NCBI RefSeq assembly: GCF_900094595.1
Contig: NZ_FMAD01000005.1
Location: forward strand, 1 to 64,000
Direction of reading: 5' to 3'
DNA: 64,000 nt
Source: Cupriavidus alkaliphilus
Lineage (GTDB): Bacteria; Pseudomonadota; Gammaproteobacteria; Burkholderiales; Burkholderiaceae
Under the pieces are notes generated by a model. The model saw only the letters and a program-made list of their open reading frames with translations, was not told where the DNA came from and ran no database searches. Positions 43,394 to 50,997 of the stretch are shown piece after piece (the first letter of the stretch is position 1; each line of letters begins with the position of its first letter). The translations under genes and the position numbers were made by a program.

Positions 43394-45109
43394 TCAGGCG
43401 GTGACAGTGGTTTGTTCGCGCGCCGGCTCTTCGTTGTCCTTGTTCACCGGGGGGCCGGCGAAGATGGTCTTGAAGGAACCGATCGACAGCATGTCGATTT
43501 CCAGCAGGAACGGGCCGGACTCGGCCCTGGCCGCGTCGAGCGCGGCACCGACCTCGGCCAGGTTGCTGACGCGCGCGTGGCGCAGCGACAGCGACTTCGC
43601 CAGCGTGGCGTAGTCCGGCGTATGCAGGTCCACATAGTGGCGGCGGCCGCCGTACTGGGCGTCCTGGATGTTCTTGATCACGCCGTAGCCCTTGTCGTTC
43701 ATCAGCACGATCACCATGTCGGCGCGTTCCTGCACCGCCGTTGCCAGTTCACCCAGGTTCAGGATGAAACCGCCGTCGCCGGCCAGGGTGTAAGTCTTCT
43801 TGCCCGAGGCGGTGGCCGCGGCGCCGATCGCGGCGCCGATGCCCATGGCCAGGCCCTGGCCGATGCCGCCGCCCAGCGCATGCACGCCGGCGCGGGAGTC
43901 GAAGATGCGCAGCTGGCGGTTGCCCCAGGTGCTGTTCGACACGGTCACGTCGCGCACCCAGTTGAAGTTGCGGCCGACCGCGTCCTGCAGCGCCTGCACC
44001 AGCGCCGAGTACGGGCCCAGGCCGTCGACCAGGCTGTTGACGGCGGTGTCGTGCGCGCGGCGCAGGTCGGCGGCGAAGGCCGGGTCGATCTGCATGCGCT
44101 GCTCGAGCCGGTCGGCCAGCGCATCCAGCGCCAGCGCGGCGTCGCCGCTGACGAAATAGTCGCTCATGTAGCAGCGGCCTTCGGCGGCGGGATCGGCGTC
44201 GATGCGCAGCAGCGGGCGCGGCAGCTTCAGCTCGTACTTCAGGGTTTCATTGCCGCGCAGGCGCGAGCCCACCACCAGCATCGCGTCGCAGCTCTGGTAG
44301 AAGGCCTCGACCGGCTTGTGCAGGTTGAACGCGCCCAGCGAGCGCGGATCGTCCTCGGGCACGATGCCGCGGCCCTGGGTGCTGGTGACCACGCCGAAGC
44401 CCAGGTCCAGCAGGCGCTGCACCTGCTTGCTGGCATGGCGCGCGCCGCCGCCCAGCCACAGCAGCGGGCGCTTCGCCTTCACCAGGCGCTCGGCCAGCGC
44501 GTCCAGCGCGTGCGCCGACGGCACGTGCTGCGGCACCGGCAGCGGCTGCAGGTCGGCCGGCAGGTCGATCAGCGCGGCCTGGATGTCGATGGGGATCTCC
44601 ACGCTGACCGGGCCGGTCGGCGCCGTCAGCGCGGTCTGCACCGCCAGCTTGATGGTGCTGATCGCGGTGTCGGCGCTGCGGATGCGGAACGCGGCCTTCG
44701 ACACGGCCTTCAGCATGGTGAGCTGGTCCGGCGCTTCGTGGATGTAGGCCAGGCTCTGGTCCAGGTACGGGGTCTCGATCTGCCCGGTGATATGCAGCAA
44801 CGGCGTGCCGGCGGTCAGCGCTTCGACCATCGCGCCGGCGGCGTTGCCTGCGGCGGTGCCGGTGCTGGTCAGGCACACGCCCAGGCCGCCGGTGGTGCGG
44901 GCGTAGGCGTCGGCCATGTTGGTGCCGCCCGCTTCGCCGCGCGCCGGCACGAAGCGGATCTTGCCGCGCTCGCCCATGGCGTCGAGGATCGGCATGTTGT
45001 GGATCGAGATCACGCCGAACGCGGCCTTGACGCCGCACTGCTCGAGAAACGCCGTGATGGCGCAGCCGACGGTGACCTGCTGCTGTTCGTACGGTTGTTG
45101 ATTAGGCAT
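43394..45109 (-). CDS. thiamine diphosphate-dependent enzyme, acetolactate synthase-like
   Basis: A 571-aa three-domain ThDP enzyme. The PYR domain has the activating Glu in VPARGEAGGTNMADAYAR (~52-70). The central domain has LLWLGGGARHASKQVQ. The PP domain has LAGDGGFILNLGELATAV and MNDKGYGV, the GDG-N cofactor motif. It is a decarboxylase, lyase or carboligase; the exact reaction is not readable. Translation is coupled with the upstream SDR (8-bp overlap) and followed closely by the AspDH gene. A 2-oxo acid or a 1,2-diketone formed in ring breakdown is a plausible substrate. Confidence 0.87.
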   Translation of the reverse strand: MPNQQPYEQQQVTVGCAITAFLEQCGVKAAFGVISIHNMPILDAMGERGKIRFVPARGEAGGTNMADAYARTTGGLGVCLTSTGTAAGNAAGAMVEALTAGTPLLHITGQIETPYLDQSLAYIHEAPDQLTMLKAVSKAAFRIRSADTAISTIKLAVQTALTAPTGPVSVEIPIDIQAALIDLPADLQPLPVPQHVPSAHALDALAERLVKAKRPLLWLGGGARHASKQVQRLLDLGFGVVTSTQGRGIVPEDDPRSLGAFNLHKPVEAFYQSCDAMLVVGSRLRGNETLKYELKLPRPLLRIDADPAAEGRCYMSDYFVSGDAALALDALADRLEQRMQIDPAFAADLRRAHDTAVNSLVDGLGPYSALVQALQDAVGRNFNWVRDVTVSNSTWGNRQLRIFDSRAGVHALGGGIGQGLAMGIGAAIGAAATASGKKTYTLAGDGGFILNLGELATAVQERADMVIVLMNDKGYGVIKNIQDAQYGGRRHYVDLHTPDYATLAKSLSLRHARVSNLAEVGAALDAARAESGPFLLEIDMLSIGSFKTIFAGPPVNKDNEEPAREQTTVTA

Positions 45110-45905
45110 GACGGGAGTGTCCTCCGGAGATATCGATATGGCTGCCCGTGGTGTACGAAGACAACGGCGAGGCAAGGAACAGGATGGCGCGGGCTGCCTC
45201 GACGGGCAGGCCCAGGCGGCCAAGGGGAATATTTTTCTGCCGGGCCAGGCGCGCGGTCCACGCGGCCCAGTCCAGGTGGCGGTCTTCCTCGGGACGCGCG
45301 TCGAAGCGGCGGCGCCACTGGCCCGACTCGACCAGCCCGATCAGGATGCCGTTGACGCGCACGCCCTTGGGCGCGAACTCGGTGGCCATCGAGCGCACCA
45401 GGTTGAGCACGCCGGCGCGCGCGGCGGAGGTTGCCACCATGTGCGGCTCGGGCTGCTGCGCCAGCAGCGAGTTGACGCAGACGATGGCGCCCTGCCCCGA
45501 CTGCTCCAGCTGCGGCAGGAACGCGCGCGTCGGGTGGATCACCGAGAAGAACTTGAGCTGCAGCTCGTCCGTCCAGGCCGCGTCCTCGGTATTGGCGAAG
45601 GTGGACACGCGGCCCTGGCCGGCGTTGTTGACCAGCATGTCGGCGTTGCCCAGCGTGGCCTGCACCTCGGCGGCAAAGGCGGCGACCTGTTCCGGCTTCA
45701 GCACATCACAGGTGGCGGCATGGAGCCTGCACCCGGGGAATTGCTCGCGCAGCTGCGCTTCGGCGCTGCGCAGGCGGGCCTCGTCGCGGCCGCACAGGGC
45801 GACGGCGGCGCCCGCTTCGAGCAGCAGCTCGACGGTCGCCAGCCCGATGCCGGAGGACCCGCCGGTAACGACGGCAACCTTGCCGCCGAGTTCAATCATG
45901 GACAT
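45102..45905 (-). CDS. SDR-family protein with altered YxxxK site
   Basis: A 267-aa Rossmann protein. The coenzyme motif is VVTGGSSGIGLATVELLLEA (~residues 10-29), with LVNNAGQG following. In the catalytic region the usual Ser is present (VNSLLAQQ), but where YxxxK is expected the sequence is TSAARAGVLNL, so Tyr becomes Thr and Lys becomes Arg. A proton relay of the usual kind is therefore missing, and it may act by another mechanism or not as a dehydrogenase. The start at MSMIEL is favoured by GGGAG upstream. It overlaps the ThDP gene by 8 bp. Confidence 0.85.
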   Translation of the reverse strand: MSMIELGGKVAVVTGGSSGIGLATVELLLEAGAAVALCGRDEARLRSAEAQLREQFPGCRLHAATCDVLKPEQVAAFAAEVQATLGNADMLVNNAGQGRVSTFANTEDAAWTDELQLKFFSVIHPTRAFLPQLEQSGQGAIVCVNSLLAQQPEPHMVATSAARAGVLNLVRSMATEFAPKGVRVNGILIGLVESGQWRRRFDARPEEDRHLDWAAWTARLARQKNIPLGRLGLPVEAARAILFLASPLSSYTTGSHIDISGGHSRHA

Positions 45906-45910
45906 TGTCC

Positions 45911-46762
45911 TCACTCCCGATACAGATTCACGACCTTGCCGGCGCTGTGCAGCGACGGCCGGTAGTCGAGCAGGCGCGACAGCTCGCCCGCGCTATCCCT
46001 GACTTTCTCCACCATCGCGTCCAGCTGCTCGGGATCGATATGCGCGGCGGGGATGGTCGCGCCCAGTGCCGCCACCACCTTGCCGGTGCGGTCGCGCACC
46101 GGCGCCGCGATGGTCGAGATGCTCGATTCGAAAAAGCCTTCCTGCAGCACGTAGCCGCGCTCGCGGTCGCGCTGGACGATGGCGAAGAGCGCATCGGCGG
46201 TGCGCGGCGTGCTGTCGGAGAACACTTCGAGCTGCGCCTCCGGGTACAGCGCGCGCAGCTCCGCCAGCGTCAGGTCTTCCAGCAGCACGCGCCCCAGCAC
46301 GGTGGCATGCGCGGGTAGCCGCGTGCCGACGTTGACCGAGCTGGCGAAGGGCCGCGGCGACACCGCCTTGGCCACATACACGATCGAGCGCCCGTCGCGC
46401 ACCACCAGGTTGGTCGGATAGCCGATCTCGTCGCGCAGCCGCTCCAGCAGCGGGCGGCCCAGCTCGGTCAGCTCCAGCGACGCCAGGTACTCGAAGCCGA
46501 GCCGCAGCACCGCCATGCCCAGCCGGAAATCGCGCCCGCCGTCGGCGCGCTCGACGAAGCCCAGCATTTCCAGCGTGGCCAGCAGGCGGAACACGGTGGA
46601 GCGCGGCACCTTCAGGCGGCGCGCCAGTTCCGCGGCCGACATGCTGCGGTCCTTGCTGCTGAACTCGCCGAGCAGGCGCAGGCCGCGCTCCAGCCCCGGG
46701 ACGATGTACTTGTCCGGGGTCTCGTTGGCGGCGGGCGTGGTCGGGATGGCGTGGGTGTTCAT
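45911..46762 (-). CDS. IclR-family transcriptional regulator (paralogue of 23101-23952)
   Basis: A 283-aa regulator. The HTH is at ~17-80 (DKYIVPGLERGLRLLGEFSS, then KVPRSTVFRLLATLEMLGFV). The ligand domain includes GYVLQEGFFESSISTIAAPV. It is roughly 85% identical by eye to the IclR in the molybdenum-hydroxylase operon, with the recognition helix unchanged. It sits inside the aromatic cluster, between the cupin and SDR genes, and most likely controls its promoters via the GTTTTACTAATGAAAC-type sites. Confidence 0.92.
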   Translation of the reverse strand: MNTHAIPTTPAANETPDKYIVPGLERGLRLLGEFSSKDRSMSAAELARRLKVPRSTVFRLLATLEMLGFVERADGGRDFRLGMAVLRLGFEYLASLELTELGRPLLERLRDEIGYPTNLVVRDGRSIVYVAKAVSPRPFASSVNVGTRLPAHATVLGRVLLEDLTLAELRALYPEAQLEVFSDSTPRTADALFAIVQRDRERGYVLQEGFFESSISTIAAPVRDRTGKVVAALGATIPAAHIDPEQLDAMVEKVRDSAGELSRLLDYRPSLHSAGKVVNLYRE

Positions 46763-46793
46763 GGTCAGTGCGTGCGGTCTGGCCGGGGGCGCC

Positions 46794-47330
46794 TCAGCGC
46801 TTGATCTGCGCCAGCGGGTGCTCGGGCGGGTAGGTCGGCGTGATCGGCTTCTTGGCGCCGAGCATCACGCACATCAAGACGTCCTCGTCGCCGATGTTGA
46901 TCTCCTCGCGGTACACGCCCGGCGGCACCGACACCAGGTCGCGCTCGGTCAGGATGGTCTCGAAGCGCTCGCCGTCCTTTTCCAGGATCAGCTTGACCTT
47001 GCCGCGCAGGATGAAGAACACCTCTTCCACGTCGGTGTGCAGATGCGACGGGCCTTCATGGCCGGCCGGGATGACCATGGTGGAAAAGGTGAAGTGCTCG
47101 CTCGGCACGGTGTTGGTGTCGGCGGCCACGCCGGTGCCGCCGGTGCCCAGGTAGCGCATCTGCGCGCGGCGGTACTTGGGGTCGTAGTCGGCCTGGAACT
47201 TCAGCGCGTCCCAGTCGTACTTGCGCGTGGAGAAGCGCGCGACGCGGCTCTCCATCCACTGGTCGAACGAGGCGCCCTCCGGCTGGTCCCAGGAACGCTT
47301 GATGTTTTGCTGTTGGGAAAGATCGCTCAT
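46794..47330 (-). CDS. cupin-domain protein
   Basis: A 178-aa protein. A single cupin barrel spans ~75-165. The metal-binding pattern is HEGPSHLHTDVEEVFFILRG (His-x-His and Glu), with the second motif PPGVYREEINIGDEDVLMCV, where the usual His is replaced. The N-terminal ~60 residues (WDQPEGASFDQWMESRVARF) are unusual. It could be a dioxygenase, an isomerase or a metabolite-binding protein. AGGA lies upstream of the ATG at 47330. It lies between an SDR and an IclR gene in the aromatic cluster, where it may handle a ring-fission product. Confidence 0.8.
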   Translation of the reverse strand: MSDLSQQQNIKRSWDQPEGASFDQWMESRVARFSTRKYDWDALKFQADYDPKYRRAQMRYLGTGGTGVAADTNTVPSEHFTFSTMVIPAGHEGPSHLHTDVEEVFFILRGKVKLILEKDGERFETILTERDLVSVPPGVYREEINIGDEDVLMCVMLGAKKPITPTYPPEHPLAQIKR

Positions 47331-47374
47331 TTGGATTCCTTGTGCTTGGATGTGGCTATCGGTGGATCGGTGGA

Positions 47375-48148
47375 TCAATGCATGACAAAGCCGCCGTTGA
47401 CCGCCAGCGTCTGGCCGGTCACGAAACGGGCGAGGTCGGACAGCGCGAACAGCACCGCGCCGCAGACGTCGTCGGGCAGCTGCTCGCGCGAGATCGCGCG
47501 CTGCTCGCGGTAGAGGTCGTGGCGATGCTGCGGCACGTATTCAGTGGCTTCCACCAGGGTCAGGCCCGGCGCCACGGCGTTCACCGTGATCTGGTCCTTG
47601 CCCAGTTCACGCGCCAGCGAGCGGGTCATGCCGATGATGGCGCTCTTGCTGGCCACATAGGCGAGCAGGTTGGGCGCGCCCCACAGCGGCGTGTCCGAGG
47701 CCAGGTTGACCACCGCGCCGCGGCCGCTGGCGCGCAGCGCCGGCAGGCAGGCCGTGGTCATCAGCCAGGTGCCGCGCACGTTGACGTTCATCACGCGGTC
47801 CCAGGTGGCGATGTCGATGGCACCGGCGTCGCGGCCGCCCGAGTCGGTCACGGCGGCGTTGTTGACCAGGCCGTCGAGGCCGCCCAGCGCCGTCACCGCC
47901 GCGTCGGCACAGGCCTGCACCGAGGCGGGATCCGACAGGTCGAGCGTGACCGGCACCACCTTCAGGCCGCGGGCGCGCAGCGCATCGGCTTCCTGCTGCA
48001 GGCGCTCGGCCAGGATGTCGGCCATCGCCACGGCGGCGCCGGCTTCGGCCAGCGAGGTGGCGAAGGACAGCCCCAGGCCGCGCGCGGCGCCGGTGACCAG
48101 CACCTTGCGGCCGGCCAGCAGCGTGTTGTTCGTGATGGCCTCAGGCAT
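47375..48148 (-). CDS. SDR-family NAD(P)-dependent oxidoreductase
   Basis: A 257-aa classical SDR. The coenzyme motif is VLVTGAARGLGLSFATSLAE, then LVNNAAVT. The catalytic residues are Ser in NLASDTPLWG and YVASK, so it should be active. The C-terminus ends FVTGQTLAVNGGFVMH. It probably dehydrogenates the diol formed by the Rieske oxygenase or an alcohol downstream. The start overlaps the Rieske gene end by 8 bp, implying coupled translation. Confidence 0.9.
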   Translation of the reverse strand: MPEAITNNTLLAGRKVLVTGAARGLGLSFATSLAEAGAAVAMADILAERLQQEADALRARGLKVVPVTLDLSDPASVQACADAAVTALGGLDGLVNNAAVTDSGGRDAGAIDIATWDRVMNVNVRGTWLMTTACLPALRASGRGAVVNLASDTPLWGAPNLLAYVASKSAIIGMTRSLARELGKDQITVNAVAPGLTLVEATEYVPQHRHDLYREQRAISREQLPDDVCGAVLFALSDLARFVTGQTLAVNGGFVMH

Positions 48149-49202
48149 GGCTGGCGGCTCCCGCAGGCTTGAGCACGGCCACCGGCTCGTCGGCAACTTC
48201 CTGCTCGGCGCGGCGCTTGAGCAGACGGCGCACGCGCGTGATGCCGGCATCGTGCTGGTACAGCATCTCGTGGTCGCGCGCGTTGGGGGCCATCATTTCC
48301 AGCACCACGCGGTCCTGCTCCAGCACGTCCCAGTGCAGCTGCTCCAGGCGGTTGCGGTACAGGAAGCGCCATACGTCGCGCTCCCAGCCCTGCACGTGGC
48401 GGGTACGCCAGAAGAACACCATGCAGTGGTCTTCATCCACCGGGGTGGCCATGCCGACGATGCCGAACGGGCCACCGGGGCCGACCTTGGCGCGGTACGG
48501 GATCGCCAGGCGCAGCCACAGCGTGCCGGTCTCGCCGAACTCGACCCAGTCGAAGTTGACGCCGCGCTGGCCGGTCTTCTCGAACACCAGGCCGTGCTCG
48601 GTCTCGCGGATCTGCATCACCGCGGACTTCTCGCCGGCAGCCATCGAATGCGACACCGCGTGCAGGTAGGCGCCGTGCATCGGGTCCATGACGTTGTCGA
48701 TGGCGTAGCGGTAGTTGCAGTCCCAGTGCGCCACGCACAGGAAGTGGCTGTGCGCGTCGCTGGCCAGTTCCTCCGGCAGGCGCAGTTCGTCGGGGCTGCC
48801 CTCGCCCTGCGGGGCCTGCTCGCCGAACCACAGGAAGATCGCGCCGGCCTTTTCCTGCACCGGGTAGCTGCGCACGCAGGTGCGGCCTTCCAGCGGGCAG
48901 CTTTCCACCGCCGGCACGCTCTTGACCTGGCCGTCGCCGCCGACTTCGACGCCGTGGTACCAGCAGGCGACGCGGTCGCCCAGGTTCCAGCCCATCGAGA
49001 GCCGCGCGCCGCGGTGCGGACAGCGGTCTTCCAGCGCGTGCACCTGGCCGGCGCCGTCGCGCCACAGCACGATGTTCTGGCTCAGGCGGGTGATGCCGAT
49101 CGGGGCATGGGTCACCGCCCACGAGGCGGCAACCGGGTACCAGTAGTTGCGCAGACCGGTGTTGAGGCGGGCTTCGGCGCGGGCTTGCTTGTTCGATTCC
49201 AT
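48141..49202 (-). CDS. Rieske non-heme iron oxygenase, alpha subunit
   Basis: A 353-aa oxygenase of the VanA/phthalate dioxygenase (class IA) type. The Rieske [2Fe-2S] site is CPHRG (Cys/His) and CWYHG, with a 16-residue spacing (residues ~60-85). The mononuclear iron site is visible as DNVMDPMHGAYLH (two His, with an Asp further on). It either hydroxylates or demethylates an aromatic acid using electrons from the PDR-type reductase at 38963. No beta subunit gene is present, as expected for this class. It probably starts the pathway of this cluster. Confidence 0.92.
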   Translation of the reverse strand: MESNKQARAEARLNTGLRNYWYPVAASWAVTHAPIGITRLSQNIVLWRDGAGQVHALEDRCPHRGARLSMGWNLGDRVACWYHGVEVGGDGQVKSVPAVESCPLEGRTCVRSYPVQEKAGAIFLWFGEQAPQGEGSPDELRLPEELASDAHSHFLCVAHWDCNYRYAIDNVMDPMHGAYLHAVSHSMAAGEKSAVMQIRETEHGLVFEKTGQRGVNFDWVEFGETGTLWLRLAIPYRAKVGPGGPFGIVGMATPVDEDHCMVFFWRTRHVQGWERDVWRFLYRNRLEQLHWDVLEQDRVVLEMMAPNARDHEMLYQHDAGITRVRRLLKRRAEQEVADEPVAVLKPAGAASHA

Positions 49203-49240
49203 GTGGTTCTCGCTAACGCTTTGCTGGGGCGGCTTTGGGC

Positions 49241-49546
49241 TCAGGCGCCCAGGCGGCGCATTTCCGACAGGAAGCGCTCTTCAGTCCAGGGCTGGCTGTC
49301 GACGGTGAGGAAGCCGGCGGCATTGAACGCGCGCACGATGTCCTGCGGGTTCTGCGCACCGCCTTCGAAGGCGGCCTCGAGGGCGTCGCCGAGCGCGTTC
49401 TCGTACGCGCTCGGTGCGGCGGCGCGGGTCTGCCAGACGATGTTGGCGACCTTGCCGGGTTGCTCGATATGGCCCTTGCCCGCCACGTTGTTCGGCGCCG
49501 GACGCTCCCAGGGCACCAGGTTCGGGTTGTACGAGAGGCTTTCCAT
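49241..49546 (-). CDS. small recombinase-like HTH protein of Rieske clusters
   Basis: A 101-aa protein with no signal peptide. The start NPNLVPWERPAPNNVAGKGH is followed by a helical part (AYENALGDALEAAFEGGAQN, then DIVRAFNAAGFL and WTEERFLSEMRRLGA), which looks like the recombinase-like HTH fold found beside Rieske oxygenase genes. Whether it binds DNA or assists the oxygenase is unknown. The ATG at 49546 has GGAGCC 9 nt upstream, and an ATG at 49561 is an alternative. It is the first gene of the aromatic cluster, 38 bp before the Rieske gene. Confidence 0.8.
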   Translation of the reverse strand: MESLSYNPNLVPWERPAPNNVAGKGHIEQPGKVANIVWQTRAAAPSAYENALGDALEAAFEGGAQNPQDIVRAFNAAGFLTVDSQPWTEERFLSEMRRLGA

Positions 49547-49624
49547 TGCGCTTGGCTCCATGTCTTGCAGCAGGGGGACCGTGTTCCGCGTGTGCGGCTG
49601 GCCGTCTCCGGGTTGCCGCGCTAC

Positions 49625-49640
49625 GTTTTACTAATGAAAC
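49625..49640. promoter_or_regulatory. IclR-type operator candidate GTTTTACTAATGAAAC (site B)
   Basis: It lies 79 bp upstream of the first gene of the aromatic cluster, followed by GTTT-N7-GAAC (49645-49659). A minus-strand -35 TTGTCT with CAATAT at 17-bp spacing (49649-49677) places the site just downstream of the expected transcription start, as for a repressor. Confidence 0.6.
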
Positions 49641-49795
49641 ACTGGTTTAGATATTGAACACAGGTACGACTATAGACAACGACGGCGCAAAAATTGACTG
49701 GGGTTAACCCGCGACCGGGCAGATTGCCCGGCGGTGCGGCGCAAGCGAAGGCGCCGCCGATGCGGGACCGCGGCGGCAGGACGCCGCCGCGGCAA

Positions 49796-50674
49796 TCAGC
49801 GGCCGTCCGGCAGGGCCGAACGGATCAGCCGCGCCGTGGCGGCGGCCTGGTCGATGTAGCAGGCATGCCCCGCATCCGGGATCAGCGAGAACGGCAGGCC
49901 GAAGCGCTCGGCCAGCGCCGCGCAGGCGGGGGGCGTGGTGACGACGTCGCGGCCGCCGCAGGCGATCTGCGTCGGCATGTGTTCAGGGCGGCGCGCCAGG
50001 TAGGCGTCGATGTCGTCGCCGCACAGCATCGCCACCGCCTGGCGGTAGCCGTCCGGGTTCAGCCGCCGCATGTTCCAGCGCACCCAGGCCTGCGCGCCCG
50101 CATCGGCCGCTTCGCTGAGCAGCCGCCCCGGGCCGCGCTCGGCCAGCCCTTCCACGCCCAGCGAGGCCAGCGCCTCCAGGCGCTGGCTCGCCACCGCGCT
50201 GGCCTGCGCCTCCTTGCCGGCCGCGCCGTAGCCTTGCGCCACGCTCAGCAGCAGCAGGCGCGCCGGCAGCTGGCGCGCGGTGGCGGCATGGGCGGCCGCC
50301 ATCAGCGCGCCCAGCGAGTGCCCGACCACCAGCGCCGGCTGCACGCCCAGGGTCTGCAGCAGGCCCTCGAGCCGCCGCGCATAGTCCGCGGCCAGCGGCC
50401 GCGCCTGCGCCAGCGGCGACGAATCGCCATAGCCCGGCGCGTCCCAGGCGATCACGCGCGCATGCGCGGCGAGCAGGCTGGCGCACGGCAGCCACGACGC
50501 CGCCCCGGAGCTGATGCCATGCAGCAGCACCACCACCGGCCCGGAGCCACCGCCGCAGCGGTAGGCAACGCGCTCGCCATCCACCTGCGCCACGCGCTGG
50601 GCAAAGCCGCTGTCGAGTGCCTTCAGCAACCCGCGATCCGGTTCCGTGGACGGCTTGGGCTGATTTTGTTCCAT
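49796..50674 (-). CDS. alpha/beta hydrolase
   Basis: A 292-aa hydrolase. The oxyanion region is VVLLHGISSGAASW, and the nucleophile Ser is in VGHSLGALMAA. The acid is expected near ACGGRDVVT, and the catalytic His is in DAGHACYID. Such enzymes often hydrolyse meta-cleavage ring-fission products or esters. It is separated from the aromatic cluster by ~250 bp but runs the same way and shares its regulatory motif, so it probably belongs to the same pathway. The ATG at 50674 lies within that motif. Confidence 0.88.
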   Translation of the reverse strand: MEQNQPKPSTEPDRGLLKALDSGFAQRVAQVDGERVAYRCGGGSGPVVVLLHGISSGAASWLPCASLLAAHARVIAWDAPGYGDSSPLAQARPLAADYARRLEGLLQTLGVQPALVVGHSLGALMAAAHAATARQLPARLLLLSVAQGYGAAGKEAQASAVASQRLEALASLGVEGLAERGPGRLLSEAADAGAQAWVRWNMRRLNPDGYRQAVAMLCGDDIDAYLARRPEHMPTQIACGGRDVVTTPPACAALAERFGLPFSLIPDAGHACYIDQAAATARLIRSALPDGR

Positions 50675-50683
50675 ATATAAAAC
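50668..50683. promoter_or_regulatory. IclR-type operator candidate GTTTTATATATGGAAC (site C)
   Basis: This minus-strand sequence overlaps the start codon of the hydrolase gene. It matches site A at 13 of 16 positions. A protein bound here would block initiation of both transcription and translation. Confidence 0.5.
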
Positions 50684-50882
50684 TATAGTTGGCAAATAAA
50701 ACCCTTGAAGGATAGGCGTTGCGGTGGCGGCAATGGGATCAGGGTTAACGATAGGCAAGCCGGCAAATGGCGCCGCGACGCCAGCAACGGCCATCCGGCC
50801 ACCCGGCTTTAGGGATAACCCTCCTCACATTTCCGGGAAAGTCGCAGCTATATTTTGCTCAACGTTTCTTATGTTGTTTGAT

Positions 50883-50898
50883 GTTTCATATATAAAAC
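50883..50898. promoter_or_regulatory. IclR-type operator candidate GTTTCATATATAAAAC (site D)
   Basis: On the minus strand it reads GTTTTATATATGAAAC, matching site A at 14 of 16 positions. It lies 100 bp upstream of the porin gene. Together with site C it brackets the 323-bp divergent region between the hydrolase and porin genes, which otherwise holds no gene. Confidence 0.55.
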
Positions 50899-50997
50899 AC
50901 AAAAGAGACCGAGACGACATCCGGTGCCGCCATCCGCAGTGGTACCGGGAGCACAAGACCAAAACACCATAAGACGGAAACGGAAGGAAACCGGTAG

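Noticed and set aside
42596..45355. A 919-aa plus-strand open frame
   Set aside because: It is antisense to the clearly conserved aspartate dehydrogenase and ThDP genes and rich in His/Gln/Arg, typical of a shadow frame.
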